Position numbers and translations under genes: made by a program. 64,000 nt of DNA from positions 247,240-311,239 of the forward strand of contig MNCI01016241.1 of assembly GCA_015680685.1 (NCBI GenBank), in the 5' to 3' direction. Below are positions 46,094 to 57,609 of this stretch, piece by piece. The notes beneath the pieces are model-generated. The model did not search any database, was not told the origin of the DNA, and saw only the letters and a list, made by a program, of their open reading frames with translations. Source of the stretch: Gnetum montanum (Eukaryota; Streptophyta; Gnetopsida; Gnetales; Gnetaceae). The first letter of the stretch is position 1. Each line of letters opens with the position of its first letter.

Positions 46094-47899
46094 AACATTA
46101 TTTAATGACATTGAAGCAGAAATCTTATTCATTTTAGAAAGTAGAGATATACCTGGTATGAGTTTTAATATAACGGTATATTTATATTTTAGCATTATTT
46201 ACTATTAAAAATAAACATTTATGATTTTTGTACAGTTATGAAATGAACAAACATCTCGAACTCGGACCAGAGACCTCAGAAATGCGTTTTTGTATCTCAC
46301 CACTCTCCCCACCCAGGAAACACGTAATACATAGCTTTCAACTTCAAATTAAAGGTGCAACAGATTCCAAGCCTGCAACAAAATTTTATATACAGAGTCA
46401 CCTTAATTATAGGTTTTTCATTTAATATTCTATACTTTGCATTATTGTTATTTTCAATGACATGCGTTGAGCCAGTCATTGATGAGATACATCCATTAAA
46501 ATATTAAATACATCTCTTGCTGTTTTCATTTTCCGAATCTTTTTCAAGGCATACTATTCCATACGGAAAGCTCCATTTTCAAACGCGGAAAGGGAATTTT
46601 GTCACCTGCCATGCAATGTCTTTTTCCCTGAGAGTAAATGTAAGCCATATCTTGATGAGCTTAACAAGAAAAAATAAAAATAGTATCATTTTAGTGTAAT
46701 TGTTTGAGAAAAAACAAAGTACAGTACCAATGCCACTAAAAATTTTGAAAAGTTAACCGGATCAAACTTGGGTGTAAAGTAAAATTAACCTGCCACCAAC
46801 AATATACGATTAAATTAGGATGGATATATATGCAAGACAATGCAAGGATGGAGAAATATAATCCTGAATTGAAAAATAAGATTCTAATATGGGGTAATAA
46901 TTTTGAGGTTCAACTATTTTAATTCCCTCAAGTTTTCTACACGCAATGAATCACGGCATAAACCCTCCGCATTATTTTGCTTCAAGAAAACCATGATAGT
47001 TGATATACATCTCTTTTCTTGTAAGACAACCCATGATGATTCACATACATTCTTTTTCCGTGGAAAGACAGAAGAGTTATTTTTGAAAGTAATGATATGC
47101 TCATTTACTACCAATGGCTCCAGGCTCTAACCTTGACCTTTTAATTGGGTCAGAATGTTATAAGAATCCGAGATGGCTTAGCGGAGTCAGGTAGCGTTGA
47201 CCCTGAGTCGATAAAAGCAGTGCTTCTTTTATTTTTAAAAGAACTGAAGTCTGAACCTTACATCAATACAAAATAATATAATAGCTCTATCTAAACCACA
47301 CCATCTCCTTTGACTTGGTAAAAGGATAATCCGTGCTGCTGTTGCTGCACATTCTTTATAAGGAAAAGCAGCAAACTAGCAGTTGTAAATCTGGACCAAT
47401 TACCTTACGAGATTGCCATTTTCCAGCCGCAATAATGGATCATTCTTAAATATAGTAAAACTAAATTAAGAAAACACGGAAAAGTGAAAAGAAGAATAAA
47501 GTATGATAGCAAAGAAGAATAAAGTATGATAACAATGAACTTGAAGGGTCAGTTGAATGATATTCCCAGCTAAATTAGACGGGGTACTTAACCAGCTCTT
47601 AGCAGGGACGTCCCTACCAAAATTTTGACATTTGGGAGATCTTTGTAGCTCAAACGCATCAGAGATGAGTTGGAATCCAGGATTTGTCAAATTTCTTGCA
47701 TTGCATATGTAGAGCAAAAAATAAACCTCTAGTATTCATATCGTTGTTAAGTTAAAAATCATCGTGGGTGGTTTTGCAAGGCATTCTGCTGCTACATTTT
47801 TTGAAATTTCTATTGCATATTATAAATAGGAAGACAAAAAATCTATGGATATGTTCCAGGAATATTACATAAATATATATTGTAAATGCAACCTATATT
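46094..47899. other. Intergenic, no gene recognised
   Basis: AT-rich, with short frames only. An 83-codon minus-strand frame (47466-47717) is open, but I recognise nothing in it. Confidence 0.5.
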
Positions 47900-48400
47900 T
47901 TGTTAATGGAGATAGGCTACCAATGAATCTAAAAGGACATTTTAGAAGACAGCAATCAAGTTTACTATTTTATATGGTGCTGAATGTTAGGCAGAACAAA
48001 AGAGGCAAAAATAATAAATCATTGTCTCACAAATACTAATGCTTCGAAGGATGTTGAATGTTACTAGAAGAGATAAATTACATAATTAGACATTACAGGA
48101 AGACTTAGAATAGCTTTTATTTCAAATAAGATACAACAATGGTGACTTAAATAGTTTGGATATGTGCTATCGGACAAGCCTATGAACAAAGGTTGCTACA
48201 TTGCTGTTGTAGAGAAGCCATTGAAAGGAAGACCAAAGAAGATATGTGGAAAAAATGATCAAAGATTATTTGAAGAAACTACAAATAAACAAAGATCTAG
48301 CTCATCGTAGAGGCCAATGGTGAAAAAGAACTCATGTCCATTTTGTTGAGACAAGACTAAGATGATGATAATGATGATGAACCTATACATTACTTGGTGA
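47900..48400 (+). mobile_element. RTE-type LINE, 3' end fragment
   Basis: Across several frames the translation follows the conserved C-terminal part of RTE LINEs: a LFYMVLNVRQNK stretch (YGSECW..K region), MLRRML-like and TRRDK-like pieces, GYVLSDKP, KPLKGRPKKICGKN (the RGRPKKTW region) and a hydrophilic end. A GATGATGATAATGATGATGA run (48360-48379) sits where RTE elements end in short simple repeats. The 5' part is missing. Confidence 0.5.
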
Positions 48401-48737
48401 GCACCTTTAATGCATTGTAGACACATTATTAAGAAATGCTGAGTGCCCATTAGCTTTTGCCAACATGTCCCAATGTTCCCAAACAGATTAAACATAGTAA
48501 TTAGCTTAGTAATATAAAAACATTTGCAAGATAATAGTAAAGAAATTGTTTGAATATAAAAAATTGCAAATTTAACTAGTAAGCTCATTCAAAGTTAGAA
48601 ATCTGCAAAAAAAAGTATAAAAATTCTTTATACTAAAAGGGAAATAAAATCCAGAGATCCCTCAACTAAAGGAAAAAATTCTTCAAGATGAAAGAGCATA
48701 AAGATTTTTAAGATACAAAACAATCATGAAACTATCA

Positions 48738-49287
48738 TTAAAAACTCTTAAAATAACAGATTGTCCAAGAGAGAATTCCGACACCACCGTAGAAAAGAAT
48801 ATTGGTACCTGAAAAGACATAAAAAATCAAAAGGAGAAAGAAGGGGAAGAAAAGTACATAATAAATTTTGCAGACCAGAAAATCAAAGAATTGCAAACCA
48901 GAAATAAATATACAACCCAAGCTGAATCAGATGAAAATTATTAGAGCATATATGTTAGATAATACTAAACTTAGAACTAAGGTTACACCATGTAGTTCCT
49001 TAATATATCAAGAACTTTATAATTCAAAATTTTGAGAAAGAGGTCCTAAGTAACGGTGGAAACCTTTGAATATTAAAAGAGAATGGAAGGTCAATCAGAA
49101 GGAACATCCCAAAAGCAAATCGTTTGTTCATGCAAAAACAAAGTGCACTAAGCACACCGAGGACTTAAAAGAGCACAGCGCAGAACTCAGAGGTAAACGA
49201 AAGGAAACAAACAAAAGAACCTTGCCGAAGCTGTTTATTTAGGGTTGGATCTTCCCTACCACTATTGACGTCATTGGATATTGCCAT
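48738..49287 (-). CDS. Possible two-exon gene for a 45-residue protein
   Basis: Exon 1 is 49287-49221 and exon 2 is 48808-48738 on the minus strand, with a 412-bp intron (CGGCAAG|GTTCTT...TTTTCAG|GTACC). The frame continues across the junction (phase 1) to TAA. The product has a polar N-terminus (MAISNDVNSGREDP, then LNKQLRQ) and one hydrophobic segment from exon 2 (TNILFYGGVGILSWTICYF), so it could be a small one-helix membrane protein. The acceptor follows a good T-rich tract. I do not recognise the family. Either exon could instead belong to a longer gene, or the match of frames could be chance. Confidence 0.35.
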
Positions 49288-49289
49288 GA

Positions 49290-52030
49290 CAGCGGTGAAT
49301 GTATCAAGCTAACTGAAAAAGTTCTTTCCAAAAAGCAGGAATTTTTCAGAAAGTAGGCTTCAGCTGAAAAAAGCAGCAAAGTTGTGTGAGATGTCCAACA
49401 TGGAAGAAGAGGAGAGAAAGTGAAGAAAAACTGGGCCCTGCACCCTCCTACTCACAACCATGGTGCTTCTTCCTGGAAGTGGCTGTTGGAGATGTTCCAC
49501 ATGAAGTCATTACAAGGGAAAGTGGGAGTCAAAGATTTGAAGTCTCAAAATCCTAAAAATCTATTATGTAAATATAATTCAAGAACTGTTTGAGTATTTT
49601 AACAAGCGTTTCAGGCAATGTGTTCCCATCTTTGGCTTTCCTCGCCTGCACTGTTCCGGGAGAACATGCGAGCAAGTTTACTGAAGTAAATGTTCATTGA
49701 AAACGTCTCTATGCAAAGCCATTTTAACATGGTTTACATTTCAGCAGTGGATAACAACGAAGGCGATCGCAAGCACACTGAGGGATAGGCCCTAAAGCAA
49801 TGGACATTTTGGTCCAGGATTCGGCCTTGTACCGAATATTCAATGAACCCTTCCAAGCACTTTGGCCTTAACCATTCTGAAAGGACACATGAGCATGTTT
49901 CTCACAAGGTATTGCATTTCCAACGAAGAACAAGAGGCCTGTTAGGTCCCAATTATGGAAGATGTTTCTTCGAGGTATAAAACCCTTTTAATCCGGCAAA
50001 TCAACAGAGCATGGCTTTTTGTTGATTAGTTTCATCTAATCAAATAATTGCACAATGAAAATATATGATTATTAGTAAAAGAAATATTCTTTCATTGCTT
50101 CTACTTATATTCCTATAAATATGAATCCAAATCTAATGACTCCAAATAGATTTAGTCAATTCATCAATATTCGAGAAATAAATGTACTCCCTTGCATAAG
50201 TTAGAGTGAAAATACAAATGCACATTCTCAATAAAGGTGGTTAGAGCAACTTCATACATTTCTCTAGAGTAAATACTATTTTTGCTTTGTGGGGAACTCC
50301 CTTGTCATTCTTACCCTTTGGGTTGTCACACCACTCACTAAAGTTATTCAACAATCTAGTTGAGCTACTCTAGACAAGTGTAATAAATTAATGATAGTTT
50401 ATCATGTTTGGATAAGATTTGGTTTGTAATATTAACATTCCTTTGGGTTTAACAATTAGGGATTAGCTTTCTTGGTTAGGTCAATGGAAAGGTTTGATTC
50501 CTTCCAAAGCTCTATATATGTGAATGTCATTATGGCCATGTTTTTCATGCAAGGTAGAGCCCCTTTGTACCTTTGAATTAGTGGGCCATGAGGTTCCCAT
50601 TGCAAGGCAAGAATTGGCCATGACCTTATTATTGATAAGCCCCAGAGATCTTGTGTACCATGTGGAGTCAAGGTAATTTACCATTCGTCTTTCTTAGATT
50701 CAAGAATTATTCTATAATATAAGTGATACAATGAAAAGCTTTTCAATTCTTTTAGTAACTAATCTATGCATTGGATTTCATTCACCCCACAGTTGGGAAT
50801 TGCTAATCTATTGGATTTTTGAAAATTATGAATTTGCATAAAATTATCAAATTATATCAAGTCTCGTTTCAACGTTTTTGGTTATCTTGGATACAATTTT
50901 GAAGTATTATATTTTTTTGGTATTTTGATCATGTATCTCCTTTACTTGTAATGATTTATCATTTCATGAATCATTCCATTTGAATTAAATAAAAAATTCA
51001 AATAATCACTATTATGTTTCAAAAAAAAGTCAAGTCCAAGATAAAGAAAATCAACTCTTTTTCAAAAAAAGAATATTGAAACAAAGAATTTAATCATTAA
51101 CCATCAAAACAAAAAATTAGGATTATGAAAATACAAAATCTATTGACCTCCAAAATGGGATCCTACACCTTCACAAACGAGTAAAACATTCAAGAAATTA
51201 GTTCATCTCACATGTATCACTGACTCAACCTTTTCATTATATTTTGGCTCTTTCTAATATTTTAAAATAAAGTCAAACTTGAAGATTCCCTCTAATTCAA
51301 TCATTAATTGATTATTCATTTTGATTGGCCATTTCATTTTTGTTATAACTCATCGACCAAGGGTATAATGTAACATAAATCAAAAGTTGAATGTTGCACA
51401 AAATAAACCCTAGTTTTTTTTTTGTGTTCTCACATTTTAAAAATAATTGAGAAATTCCCAATTTTTGGGAATCAAGATATTTGTATGGCAATATATTAAA
51501 TTTGTAACATTTGTTTAGTTTAAATAAAAAATTATTTTAAAAATAAGTAAAGAAGACTTAGAATATCATACAAAGAATTGTAGTCTTGCTATGTTATTTT
51601 TAAGGCATGAAATGCTTCATGCATGAATTTGTAGGATTTTTCCTAAATTTAAGCAACCACCTATCAAATGTTCTCTAGCTTATAACTTTATGTTATGTTG
51701 TCATCTCTTTTTGAGGAAGGTAATCATGAACCATGGTATCCTCCAAGAGGTTTCTATCTTCCATAAATTTAAATGAGTAATCACCAATAACATTCTTCTC
51801 TTTCTAAATTTAAATAGGTACTTTGCATGTAGTCATTGCATATTTTTCTAAAATATATCTTGCCATGCATTTGACAAGCATCAACTAGACTTTAGGCATT
51901 ATGGTTAAAATTCTACTAAATTATAGTTGGATTATCCCAAGGTGGGCATGCAAAAACATGATATTGGATGAAGAAGTGTTTTCACACAATTACAATGATT
52001 ATTGTTTGATGTCAAGGTAGACAATGATTT
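49290..52030. other. Intergenic, no gene recognised
   Basis: 49290-49950 is less AT-rich and could hold the upstream region of the small minus-strand gene; GAGGTATAAAACCC at 49971 resembles a TATA box on the plus strand, with no gene found behind it. From 50000 the sequence is AT-rich with only short frames. Confidence 0.5.
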
Positions 52031-52035
52031 TGGGG

Positions 52036-52187
52036 CATTGGAACCTTGAAATAATCGTAATATAGGTACACCCTAAGATATACAAGCTAATTCGAGCTAT
52101 ATAACTCAACATTGCCTGCTAGAATTACATCTATGACTTGGAGCTTTCAAATCAAGAGTCTTACCACTAAGTGAACACCTCATTGTT
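52036..52187 (-). repeat. tRNA-derived SINE, copy 1
   Basis: Minus strand: A-box-like TTAGTGGTAAG, CTCTTGATTTGAAAGCTCC, B-box-like GATGTAATTC, then GGCAATGTTGAGTTATATAG and a tail with TTAGGGTGTACCTATATT. It shares this order with three other copies (52428, 52922, 55842). Confidence 0.6.
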
Positions 52188-52427
52188 TATAATGTTGATA
52201 AATATTTTAACAAGCATGGCCCTTTGTTTATAATTTTTAAAACATTTTATCCAGTTCTACAAAAAATAAATTTTATTTAATCAAATGCTTCTTGTCAAAT
52301 TTAGTTTGCTTGTGCCCATGCAAAACTTATTTAAAACACCTAACCATTTAGACAAATTACTTAATATTACAACTAAATGTAAAAGCTCATTACTTAAATA
52401 ATTTTTTAAAAAATGAAAACTAATCAA

Positions 52428-52556
52428 ATCATAGGTACACCCAAGATATTTACTCTACATATAACTTTATAACTGAACAATGCCCACCAAAATCGAATCC
52501 ATGACTTAGAGTTTTTAAATTAAGAGTCTTACTACTAAGATAACACCTCATTGTTA
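52428..52556 (-). repeat. tRNA-derived SINE, copy 2
   Basis: Minus strand: CAATGAGGTGTTATCTTAG, GTAAGACTCTTAATTTAAA, B-box-like GATTCGATTTTG, GGGCATTGTTCAGTTATA, CTTGGGTGTACCTAT. It is somewhat shortened at the 3' end. Confidence 0.55.
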
Positions 52557-52921
52557 TAATCCTAATGTTTTGTATTTGTTTTTAAATTCATATAAAGCTC
52601 TAATTCCTTTTTTATTCTCTCTTAATTCATTTATCCTATTTATAGTTACTTATAAGGATGTTTATAATCTCAAATTTAAAATTATAGTTTGCCTTTTTTG
52701 TATCCCATATCATCATATTTGTTTTTTCCACATTAACTTGCAATAGAATTAAAATAAAATTTTAGATAATTTGCAACATATTTTACATATATTTCTCAAA
52801 TATAAAAATTAAGTTGATTTGATTTGAATAAATGTCACATTCTTAGTCTTCCATACATTATACTTTGGGCATGTGTATAGTGGTATATTGTAGATTGTGA
52901 GGGAGAGTGTCAGGGAAGGGA

Positions 52922-53074
52922 GAGCATCTTAGAACTTGAAATAACTAAAACATAGATATACTAGAAGATATAAAGTCTAATAAAACTTTATAACTCAATA
53001 TTATCTATCAAAATCAAACCTATGACTTAAAAATTTCAAATCAAGAGTCTTACTACTAGGCTAACTCTTCATTG
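52922..53074 (-). repeat. tRNA-derived SINE, copy 3
   Basis: Minus strand: AGTTAGCCTAGTAGTAAGAC (A box), AGGTTTGATTTTGATAG (B box, decayed), ATATTGAGTTATAAAG, then TATATCTATGTTTTAGTTAT. LINE copy 2 inserted at its 5' edge. Confidence 0.6.
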
Positions 53075-53085
53075 TTGTACATTTT

Positions 53086-53698
53086 TTGGGGTNNNNNNNN
53101 NNNNNNNNNNNNNNNNNNNNNNATAATTCATAGGGTTAAGGAGAAAGGGAAAGCTATGAGCACTGTGAATGAAACTCAGGAACAACCTTAAAAATGAACA
53201 AGTATTAAAGAAGGAAACTCGAATTGGGGCACTGCCAAACAACCACACATGGTACCTTGTTACAAGATAGAATGACATAGAATAAGATGAGGCAAAGAGC
53301 TCTCAATTTAGGACAGAGAGAGTTCCAGTGGTGACTCCACACAATAGAAAAGGGAATCTTCCTTGTAGAGATTACTGATGATGAGTGATACTGGAATGCA
53401 CACACAGGTCTTTCCCATGGCTGCAAAAGATGAACCAACTTATGACTATCCAGATTGAATGTGGATGCTTGAGATGTGAGTTGGAAATGAATGAGGTGAA
53501 AGATCTGCGACTTCTCTGACTTGGTGAGCAAACATTTATTAGAATAATCTATCCTGTGAAATATAACATTGCATCTTTGCTTCCAAATGTAATATAAAAT
53601 GGTAGGCCTAATAACTTTGCACAGAAACTTGAGATTAGCAAAAGTAATGTTCAAAAAGCTGAATATGGCATCCTCTTGAGATAGCTTGTATGATGGAA
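53086..53698 (-). mobile_element. L1-type LINE copy 2, 5'-truncated
   Basis: A 17-bp target duplication TCATTGTTGTACATTTT stands at 53069-53085 and 53699-53715. Only the last ~610 bp of the LINE are present, on the minus strand, homologous to 30740-30985 plus 40686-40980 of copy 1. It therefore shows the uninterrupted sequence at the site where element F entered copy 1. A 30-N gap (53093-53122) hides its extreme 3' end. The open frame 53205-53771 runs through the LINE C-terminus and out of its truncated 5' end. Confidence 0.88.
53093..53122. other. Assembly gap (30 N)
   Basis: It lies at the 3' end of LINE copy 2, where a poly(A) or simple-repeat tail is expected. Confidence 0.95.
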
Positions 53699-53889
53699 TC
53701 ATTGTTGTACATTTTAGATTAGATGTGAATGTAAGATATATCCTTTCTCTTTTTTTTTTTCTTTTTATCAAGAAGTAGTTAGTGTATCATCTCATCATGC
53801 ATTAACTAAATTCATTGTATTTGTATTTGTTAAACTTTAGACCTTTTTCTTAATGTTTTGTGGATTAATTAGTCTTAGTTAGGAAAGGT

Positions 53890-54640
53890 TTAATGCTTGC
53901 ACTAGGTCCAATGTATCTTAATTATTTTACTATTTTTTAAGCCAAGAGGCTAATTTTAGATAAGAGGCTAAGCTTTCTATAAAGATAGTGGTGAGAGGCT
54001 ATTCACACTCTTTTGTGAACACTAAATAAGTTTCGATGAAAACATTTAAATTTGTATATATTTTGTATAGAAGGAGAGTGGTGGGAGGAAGTTCATACTA
54101 TTTTTTGGACACTTGAATAGAAAAATTCAAATTTGGGAAAAATATATTTGGGTGGAAGAATTTAAAATTGTACAAAATTGGTATGGAATACAAATGGTGG
54201 AAATATGTACATACTATTCTTTGAACGATTAGGTGGGAAAGTTTAAATTTGGGTAGAAGGCATCTAAGGATTATCACCTAGAGGCTTAATGCTCATCTTG
54301 CCAAGGTAGGTCCTAGGAGGATTGGTGAATAAGTGAAAGCTTAACCTCTTTCAAGTGGCTGCCCCGAAGCTTGAACCCTTATGACTCAAGAAATGACACC
54401 TTAACATCTCTCATCTAGAAGGATAGTGCTTAGACCAAGTTTAATGTATCTTAATGATTTCACTATTTATTTTAGCCAAGACGTTAATTTTGAATAAGAG
54501 GCTAACTCATCTAGAAGAATAGTGGTGGAAGGATGTTTACAAAAATTTACGGGTCCTTACATAGACAATTTCAAATTTTGGCATAAGACATTTAGATGGA
54601 AAAATTTGGATAGAAAAGTTTAAATTTGGCTGGGAAAATT
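53890..54640 (+). repeat. Two diverged direct copies of a 200-300-bp sequence
   Basis: 53903-54130 and 54428-54640 share CCAATGTATCTTAAT-like starts, TTTTAGCCAAG, TAATTTTGAATAAGAGGCTAA and AGAATAGTGGTGGAAGG-like stretches in the same order. No coding content. Confidence 0.55.
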
Positions 54641-55120
54641 CAAAGTTGGGCAGGTTGACATTCACATCAAAAATTTAAATCTAGCTAAAAATCATACTTC
54701 AAAATTCAAACTTGGGTAGAAATCTATTTCAACATGAAAACTTAAATTTGGGTGGGAAAATAATTTAAACTTAAATTTGGTTGAGAATACATTTTATGCA
54801 CGAAAATTTAAATTTGGCTAGAAGACATTTTGATAAGAAATTTTGGTTAGGCAAATTCAAACTTATTTAGTAAGACATTTGAATGTGAAAATTAAAATTC
54901 ATGTAGGAAAGTTTAACTTTGGTTAAATGAAAAATTTAAAATTTAATCTCAGGCATAAAGATTCTTTAGTAGAAAAAAATAAAATTTGAGCAAGAAATAA
55001 TTTCAAACTTGTAGAACCAACAAGAAAAAGAGGAAGATGATTTCACACTTGGTTAGAAGAAATTAGATTTGGTAAGGAAAATTGAATATCAAATTTAGGC
55101 TAGAAAATTAAACTCAAATG
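54100..55120 (+). repeat. Degenerate AAATTTGGGTRGAA repeats
   Basis: Many irregularly spaced variants of AAATTTGGGTGGGAAAA and TTCAAACTTGGGTAGAA, strongly purine- and A-rich on this strand. Spacing is too irregular for a recent satellite. Confidence 0.55.
54280..54415 (-). repeat. Possible second type of tRNA-derived SINE
   Basis: On the minus strand it has B-box-like GGGTTCAAGCTTCGGGGCAG followed by CCACTTGAAAGAGGTTAAGC and CCTCCTAGGACCTACCTTGG, a layout like plant SINE 3' bodies. A clear A box is not seen. It separates the two direct copies just described. Confidence 0.35.
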
Positions 55121-55841
55121 GAAAAAATTCAAACACATGCATGATCATATTTATAAATTTAAATTACATGGTTGTGCTACTTTTACATAATTGTTTATGA
55201 AAAAATTACACTATAATTGTTAACATGGATCCTATTGTTGTTATTCCTAATAGTGAAGCCATACAATAGTTTGTTCAAAAATTTCCATAGAAACCATGGT
55301 TTACGAATGGTAGGATTCATAAATATTGTAGTGGTATCCACAAGAATAGGCAAGAACAAGGATGAACATCGATTGTAGAAAGTATAAATCCATAATTGAT
55401 TAGCACATAGGATAAACAATGATTTCAAAAATGAGAATCAATGCAACACTAGAGAGAATGATAATAGGTTCAATAAGACTTAGAAATATAATCTATTCAT
55501 TTTTTGTTGTATAATCATTTTTCTAAATTTTTCATTTTGCACTTATAAAATTTTTGCATTGTACATCTATAAATTTTATGTTGCTAATCTTTTTATTATT
55601 TTTCATACCTACATTGCCAATAGTGTTCAAGTTGTATCTTTTTCTAATATTCTTTCATCAATGAGAAATTCTTTCTTTGGAATGGTCATTTGTATTAATC
55701 ATAATAATACAAATCATTAACAAGAATTGTAGGTTTTCATTGTCTATCACTATTCTAGTTGTTATGTATTTTTATTTAATATTTTATTTACATTCCCTAA
55801 CATGATAACCTCTTATAGCACATCAAAAATACATTTGAACC

Positions 55842-55995
55842 TATGAGATGTTAGCCTAGTTGTAAGACACTTAATTTGGAACCTTCAAGTTATGAGTTCA
55901 ATTCTAATGAGTAATGTTGAGTTATATATAGTTCTAATTGAATTATATATCTTGGGGTGTATCTATGTCTTAGTTATTTTAGGTTCCAACACCCC
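55842..55995 (+). repeat. tRNA-derived SINE, copy 4
   Basis: A box TTAGCCTAGTTGTAAG, ACACTTAATTTGGAACC, B-box-like GAGTTCAATTCTAATGAG, AATGTTGAGTTATATATAG, CTTGGGGTGTATCTATGTCT, TTTTAGGTTCCAACACC. It is the best preserved copy. A C-rich stretch follows (55996-56030). Confidence 0.65.
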
Positions 55996-56030
55996 TCTCC
56001 CCCTTTCCCCCACCTCCCACCTCCCCACAG

Positions 56031-57405
56031 TTCGAAAACCTGTGATTCAATGTAACTAGTTGAGAAATTAGGTATCTTGAGTTGATGCTCCTACCTCTAG
56101 ACTTCCTAATCCTAATTCCTATTTTACAGCTCTATAAAGTTTGCTACAAAAATTATGTATTGCTTTTCTACATTAGCATATATAAAACATAGATAATTCT
56201 ATTTTTTTACAGCTCTTTTTAAAAATTTAAAGCATTGATGATATTGCTTTAGCTGTAGTAATTTATATTAGTTCATTTGGCAATTTCAATATTATTGAAT
56301 GATTTCACATAATATTTTAACTTAACTTTTTATGCTATGTACTTGATGATGTTGATGGAAATTTTTTAAAAAAATAATTTTATTCCTCTCCTAGGCAACA
56401 AAATGGCTCTACTAGCTTAAATATATACATCTCTATGACTTGGAGAATAAAAACTTAAAAGATCATCTTGGCCAGTTCATACATATGTATATATCTAAGA
56501 AAGTTAAATGTATCTCATCTTTTGTCTATCATTGTTATTTTATTAATCTTTTTAAATTGATCATATTTATTTCATTGACAAATCATTGATACTTTGTGGT
56601 AATCACTTACTAGAGTCATAATAATGGTAATTATTCATTCTTCTTTTTAGGTCATGTGGTTTTACATGCAAACCATTAGTGCTACAAATCTTACAATGGA
56701 CATAATGTTTTATGTACCATGAGTTGTTAATGAGTTATCTTTGGGAATTAAATTTTTTGCAACTATTGATTAAGCATAAATCTAATGATGGGAAAAATGG
56801 TATCTAGGATTACTACATAAATTGCCCTTTCTTATTATCTCTGTGTTCCATATTCCAATTTCATCTATAAATGGAAAGTTTTGTTTTATTCTAAATCACT
56901 TGTCTTTAAGCTTCCTTTGGATTATCTTGTGTCCTTATTTGATCCTTTTTCATGTTGCTACTAGAGGCTACTTGTTGTATAACTAGACTTAAGAATTGCA
57001 ATGTTATTACAGGTTAGAATCTATTAATAGAAGAAAGGTAGACTATGAGTCTTACATAAATAGGATCTAAATTTTTTTGCTCATTATTGTTTTATGGTTT
57101 ATTTTTAATGAGTTGTTATAATAAAGAAGTAGATTCATAGTGTAAGATCCTATTTTTTTTAAGTCTAAGATGGCTAAACTTGAAAACTCTAGATTCTTCA
57201 AGACAAATATTTGAAATTTTGTCGATCGTTTGTTAGTCTATTAATATTACATGCATTGCTACTAGATTTAGTATGTGACACTTCAAGTGAAACCACTACT
57301 TTGACATTCTACAAATTTCTTGATGATTCTTACAAGTTATATAGAGATAATCTCTTTTCATAATATTTATTCTACTAATAGGGTGGGGGCCTCCTCCCCC
57401 TTCAC
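56031..57405. other. AT-rich region, no gene recognised
   Basis: Short frames only. The part nearest 57405 may be the ORF1 end or inter-ORF spacer of the LINE relic that follows. Confidence 0.5.
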
Positions 57406-57609
57406 TTAATGTTAATCTTTTCATGAATTGTCTAAGGTCTTACTAATAAACTTTGGATAAAAATTGTTAATACATTCTTTTACACATGACATTTAGTTTC
57501 TAATTTTATTCTTCTTCAAAAGATTAAAATTTCCATTTCAAATCTATTCATGACTAGTAATAAGATTCTTCATGATTTTATAGTATTATTTACTAATCAT
57601 AATATTGGT
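57406..57609 (+). pseudogene. L1-type LINE endonuclease fragment
   Basis: Translation LMLIFSWIV.GLTNKLWIK, then NFILLQKIKISIS, matches the start of L1 ORF2 endonuclease (NxxSWNxRGL, LLQExK), as in LINE copy 1 at 27241-27350. It is cut at 57610 by the LTR of element G; the rest should lie beyond the far end of G. Confidence 0.6.

Noticed and set aside
47160-47220. Possible tRNA gene
   Set aside because: I could not fold a cloverleaf or find proper A and B boxes.
47466-47717. 83-codon minus-strand frame
   Set aside because: Open but without recognisable domain, codon signal or splice context that I could support.
50456-50684. Two overlapping minus-strand frames of about 70 codons
   Set aside because: They overlap in different frames and neither shows family features.
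53205-53771. 188-codon minus-strand frame as a separate gene
   Set aside because: It is the C-terminal part of LINE copy 2, extended by chance through the target duplication.
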